Origin: Candidatus Didemnitutus sp. | GTDB lineage: Bacteria; Verrucomicrobiota; Verrucomicrobiia; Opitutales; Opitutaceae | NCBI GenBank assembly: GCA_030682505.1 | Contig: JAUXOH010000160.1 | Coordinates: 1-6,741, forward strand | DNA: 6,741 bases | Reading direction: 5' to 3' | Shown: positions 6,501-6,741 of the stretch, piece by piece | How positions within the stretch are numbered: the stretch's first letter is position 1 | How the letters are laid out: each line of letters starts with the position of its first letter | Position numbers and translations under genes: made by a program | The notes under the pieces: generated by a model | The model's input: the letters and a program-made list of their open reading frames with translations, nothing else | Database searches by the model: none | What the model was told of the DNA's origin: nothing

Positions 6501-6741
6501 AGATTGCACAACCCGTCCAGCAATTGCACGCGCACCGGGCTGTCCGTCCGGTTGATCAACTCACAGCGCCGAACAAAACCCAGCTGATCGGCGGTGGCCC
6601 ACCCATAGCGGAAGGTCAGTCCGAGTGCTTCGTTGATTTCCTCGAGCCAAAGACTGTCTCCCTCGACGCTCTTGTAGAGATTGCGGCTCACGGCGTGGAG
6701 GCGGTGGGTGTGGGGGGCAAAGGGTTCCCAGAGCACGGTGC
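3572..6741 (-). CDS. Large GH94/GH149-type glycoside phosphorylase, 5'-truncated by window edge
   Basis: This is a predicted inverting phosphorylase that would split a beta-glucoside with phosphate to give glucose 1-phosphate. The favoured substrate class is beta-1,3-gluco-oligosaccharides, by likeness to GH149/GH161. The frame is open to the window edge. The first in-frame start (GTG at 6736) is already inside conserved-looking sequence, so the true N-terminus lies outside. From that GTG 1054 residues are visible. An N-terminal beta-sandwich (about 1-200) precedes an alpha-helical barrel. EGNWRDIFQN (361-370), GYNPYRI (397-403), IDWE (408-411) and GYWGDHQVIYLLKLLE (423-438) lie within it. 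PEWNDANNALVGYG (544-557) matches the GH94 DWND catalytic block, so D548 is the likely general acid. HTPGHSGAQQPGMTG (913-927) resembles the phosphate-binding glycine/His/Thr region. A short beta-rich C-terminal domain closes the protein. The length well exceeds classic GH94 enzymes (about 800) and fits GH149. Whether it has a signal peptide cannot be seen. The phosphorylase superfamily call is fairly firm; the exact family is inference. Confidence 0.72.
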   Translation of the reverse strand, partial: TVLWEPFAPHTHRLHAVSRNLYKSVEGDSLWLEEINEALGLTFRYGWATADQLGFVRRCELINRTDSPVRVQLLDGLCNLLPAGIPQRLQGLSSNLADAYKTAELSSGSTLAIYALAATIVDQPTPIEALRATVVWSGGLPGAKILLSNAQTESFYSGGKLHTETYRRGVRCSYFLNTDLELPPRHTEKWFMVADTGLGQAAVAGRRQQLAAEDPSAEITAATLDATRRLRHLVDGADGGQAGGDETVVAHHFANVLFNVLRGGTFVDDHRVPAADFANYVAGHNRIAATRQADFFRALPASLPRANLLARVKLLGDTDLTRLANEYLPLMFSRRHGDPSRPWNRFNIRLEDAHGQRLLAYEGNWRDIFQNWEALGLSYPEFFEAVIAKFLSASTADGYNPYRISQAGIDWEVPEPEDPWSSIGYWGDHQVIYLLKLLEWSARYQPEAMPTALRQAVYSYANVPYRLANYAATRRDPRSTITFDAASHHATMARIASVGADARLVSRPDGGVLHVNLTEKLLVLVVTRLTNLIPGGGIWMNTQRPEWNDANNALVGYGVSVVTLCYLRRFLAHCRSTLLPALGAEPVPVSAALAILVQRVNATLAAHATALTGADYDPTTRRAMIDALAAAGSDYRNHLYTAGPGPAAKIPVTEVTTLFDRALAHVDHSVRANLRADGLIHSYNQLEFTEAPAGLTIHHLPLMLEGQVAALSSGVLTLPEVVLLLEALRASPLYRADQQSYILYPDRSLPGFLERNIIAPTSWESCGLFAEMLAAGEERLVLRDAAGRHRFHPDLVNGATLEKRLSDLSSESRWKDLIAAHGPRVREVYEDVFRHRAFTGRSSSMFGFEGLGCIYWHMVAKLLLAVQENLFAAQRAGAPQAARLIELYYDVRGGLGFNKTPAEYGAFPTDPYSHTPGHSGAQQPGMTGQVKEEILTRFGELGVKIEDGLLAFRPTLLRTGEFTAAPAKFHALVAEDDRAGLDLPVGSLGFTCAGTPVIYRRGGDEARITVFTRTGAARKIPGQTLDRPTSAAVFARDGTIARLEVELGPDYQPLA

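Noticed and set aside
1..6741. CRISPR arrays, tRNA or rRNA genes, insertion sequences, toxin-antitoxin or phage genes
   Set aside because: I saw no direct repeat arrays, tRNA-like cloverleaf, terminal inverted repeats with a transposase, or defence or phage motifs anywhere in the window.

Overview
The window looks like chromosomal DNA from a GC-rich member of the Verrucomicrobiota, most likely near Opitutaceae. Four things point there. A secreted protein resembles the Verrucomicrobia-associated TIGR02597 family. It sits next to a small protein with a textbook PEP-CTERM tail (IPEPSTYAAIFGALALGF then RRR). None of the start codons has a convincing Shine-Dalgarno sequence. A short GGCGGAC...GTCCGCC palindrome lies between genes. 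The assignment is from pattern recognition, not from a database search.

Layout, left to right. Positions 1-343 hold no gene I can support, only short hairpins and a T-rich stretch. Positions 344-2035 (+) hold a two-gene cassette: a secreted TIGR02597-like protein with an internal duplication, then 39 bases later a PEP-CTERM protein. A very clear intrinsic terminator follows at 2057-2085. On the minus strand at 2130-2336 is a 68-residue CPXCG-type cysteine-rich protein, probably metal-binding. A 178-base divergent intergenic region (2337-2514) separates it from a secreted glycoside hydrolase of family GH17 (2515-3549, +). Converging on that gene, with only 22 bases between the stop codons, is a very large minus-strand gene (3572 to the right edge, 5' end missing). 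It reads as an inverting phosphorylase of the GH94/GH149/GH161 type.

How the parts may work together. The GH17 enzyme (exported) and the phosphorylase fit a beta-1,3-glucan utilisation pair. GH17 would cut or remodel laminarin/curdlan-type glucan outside the cytoplasm, and the phosphorylase would split the oligosaccharides with phosphate to give glucose 1-phosphate. The two genes converge, so they are not one operon, and the functional link is inferred from family knowledge. The TIGR02597-like/PEP-CTERM cassette appears to be a separate cell-surface or extracellular-matrix module of unknown function. No exosortase, transporter, RNA gene, CRISPR array or mobile element is visible.
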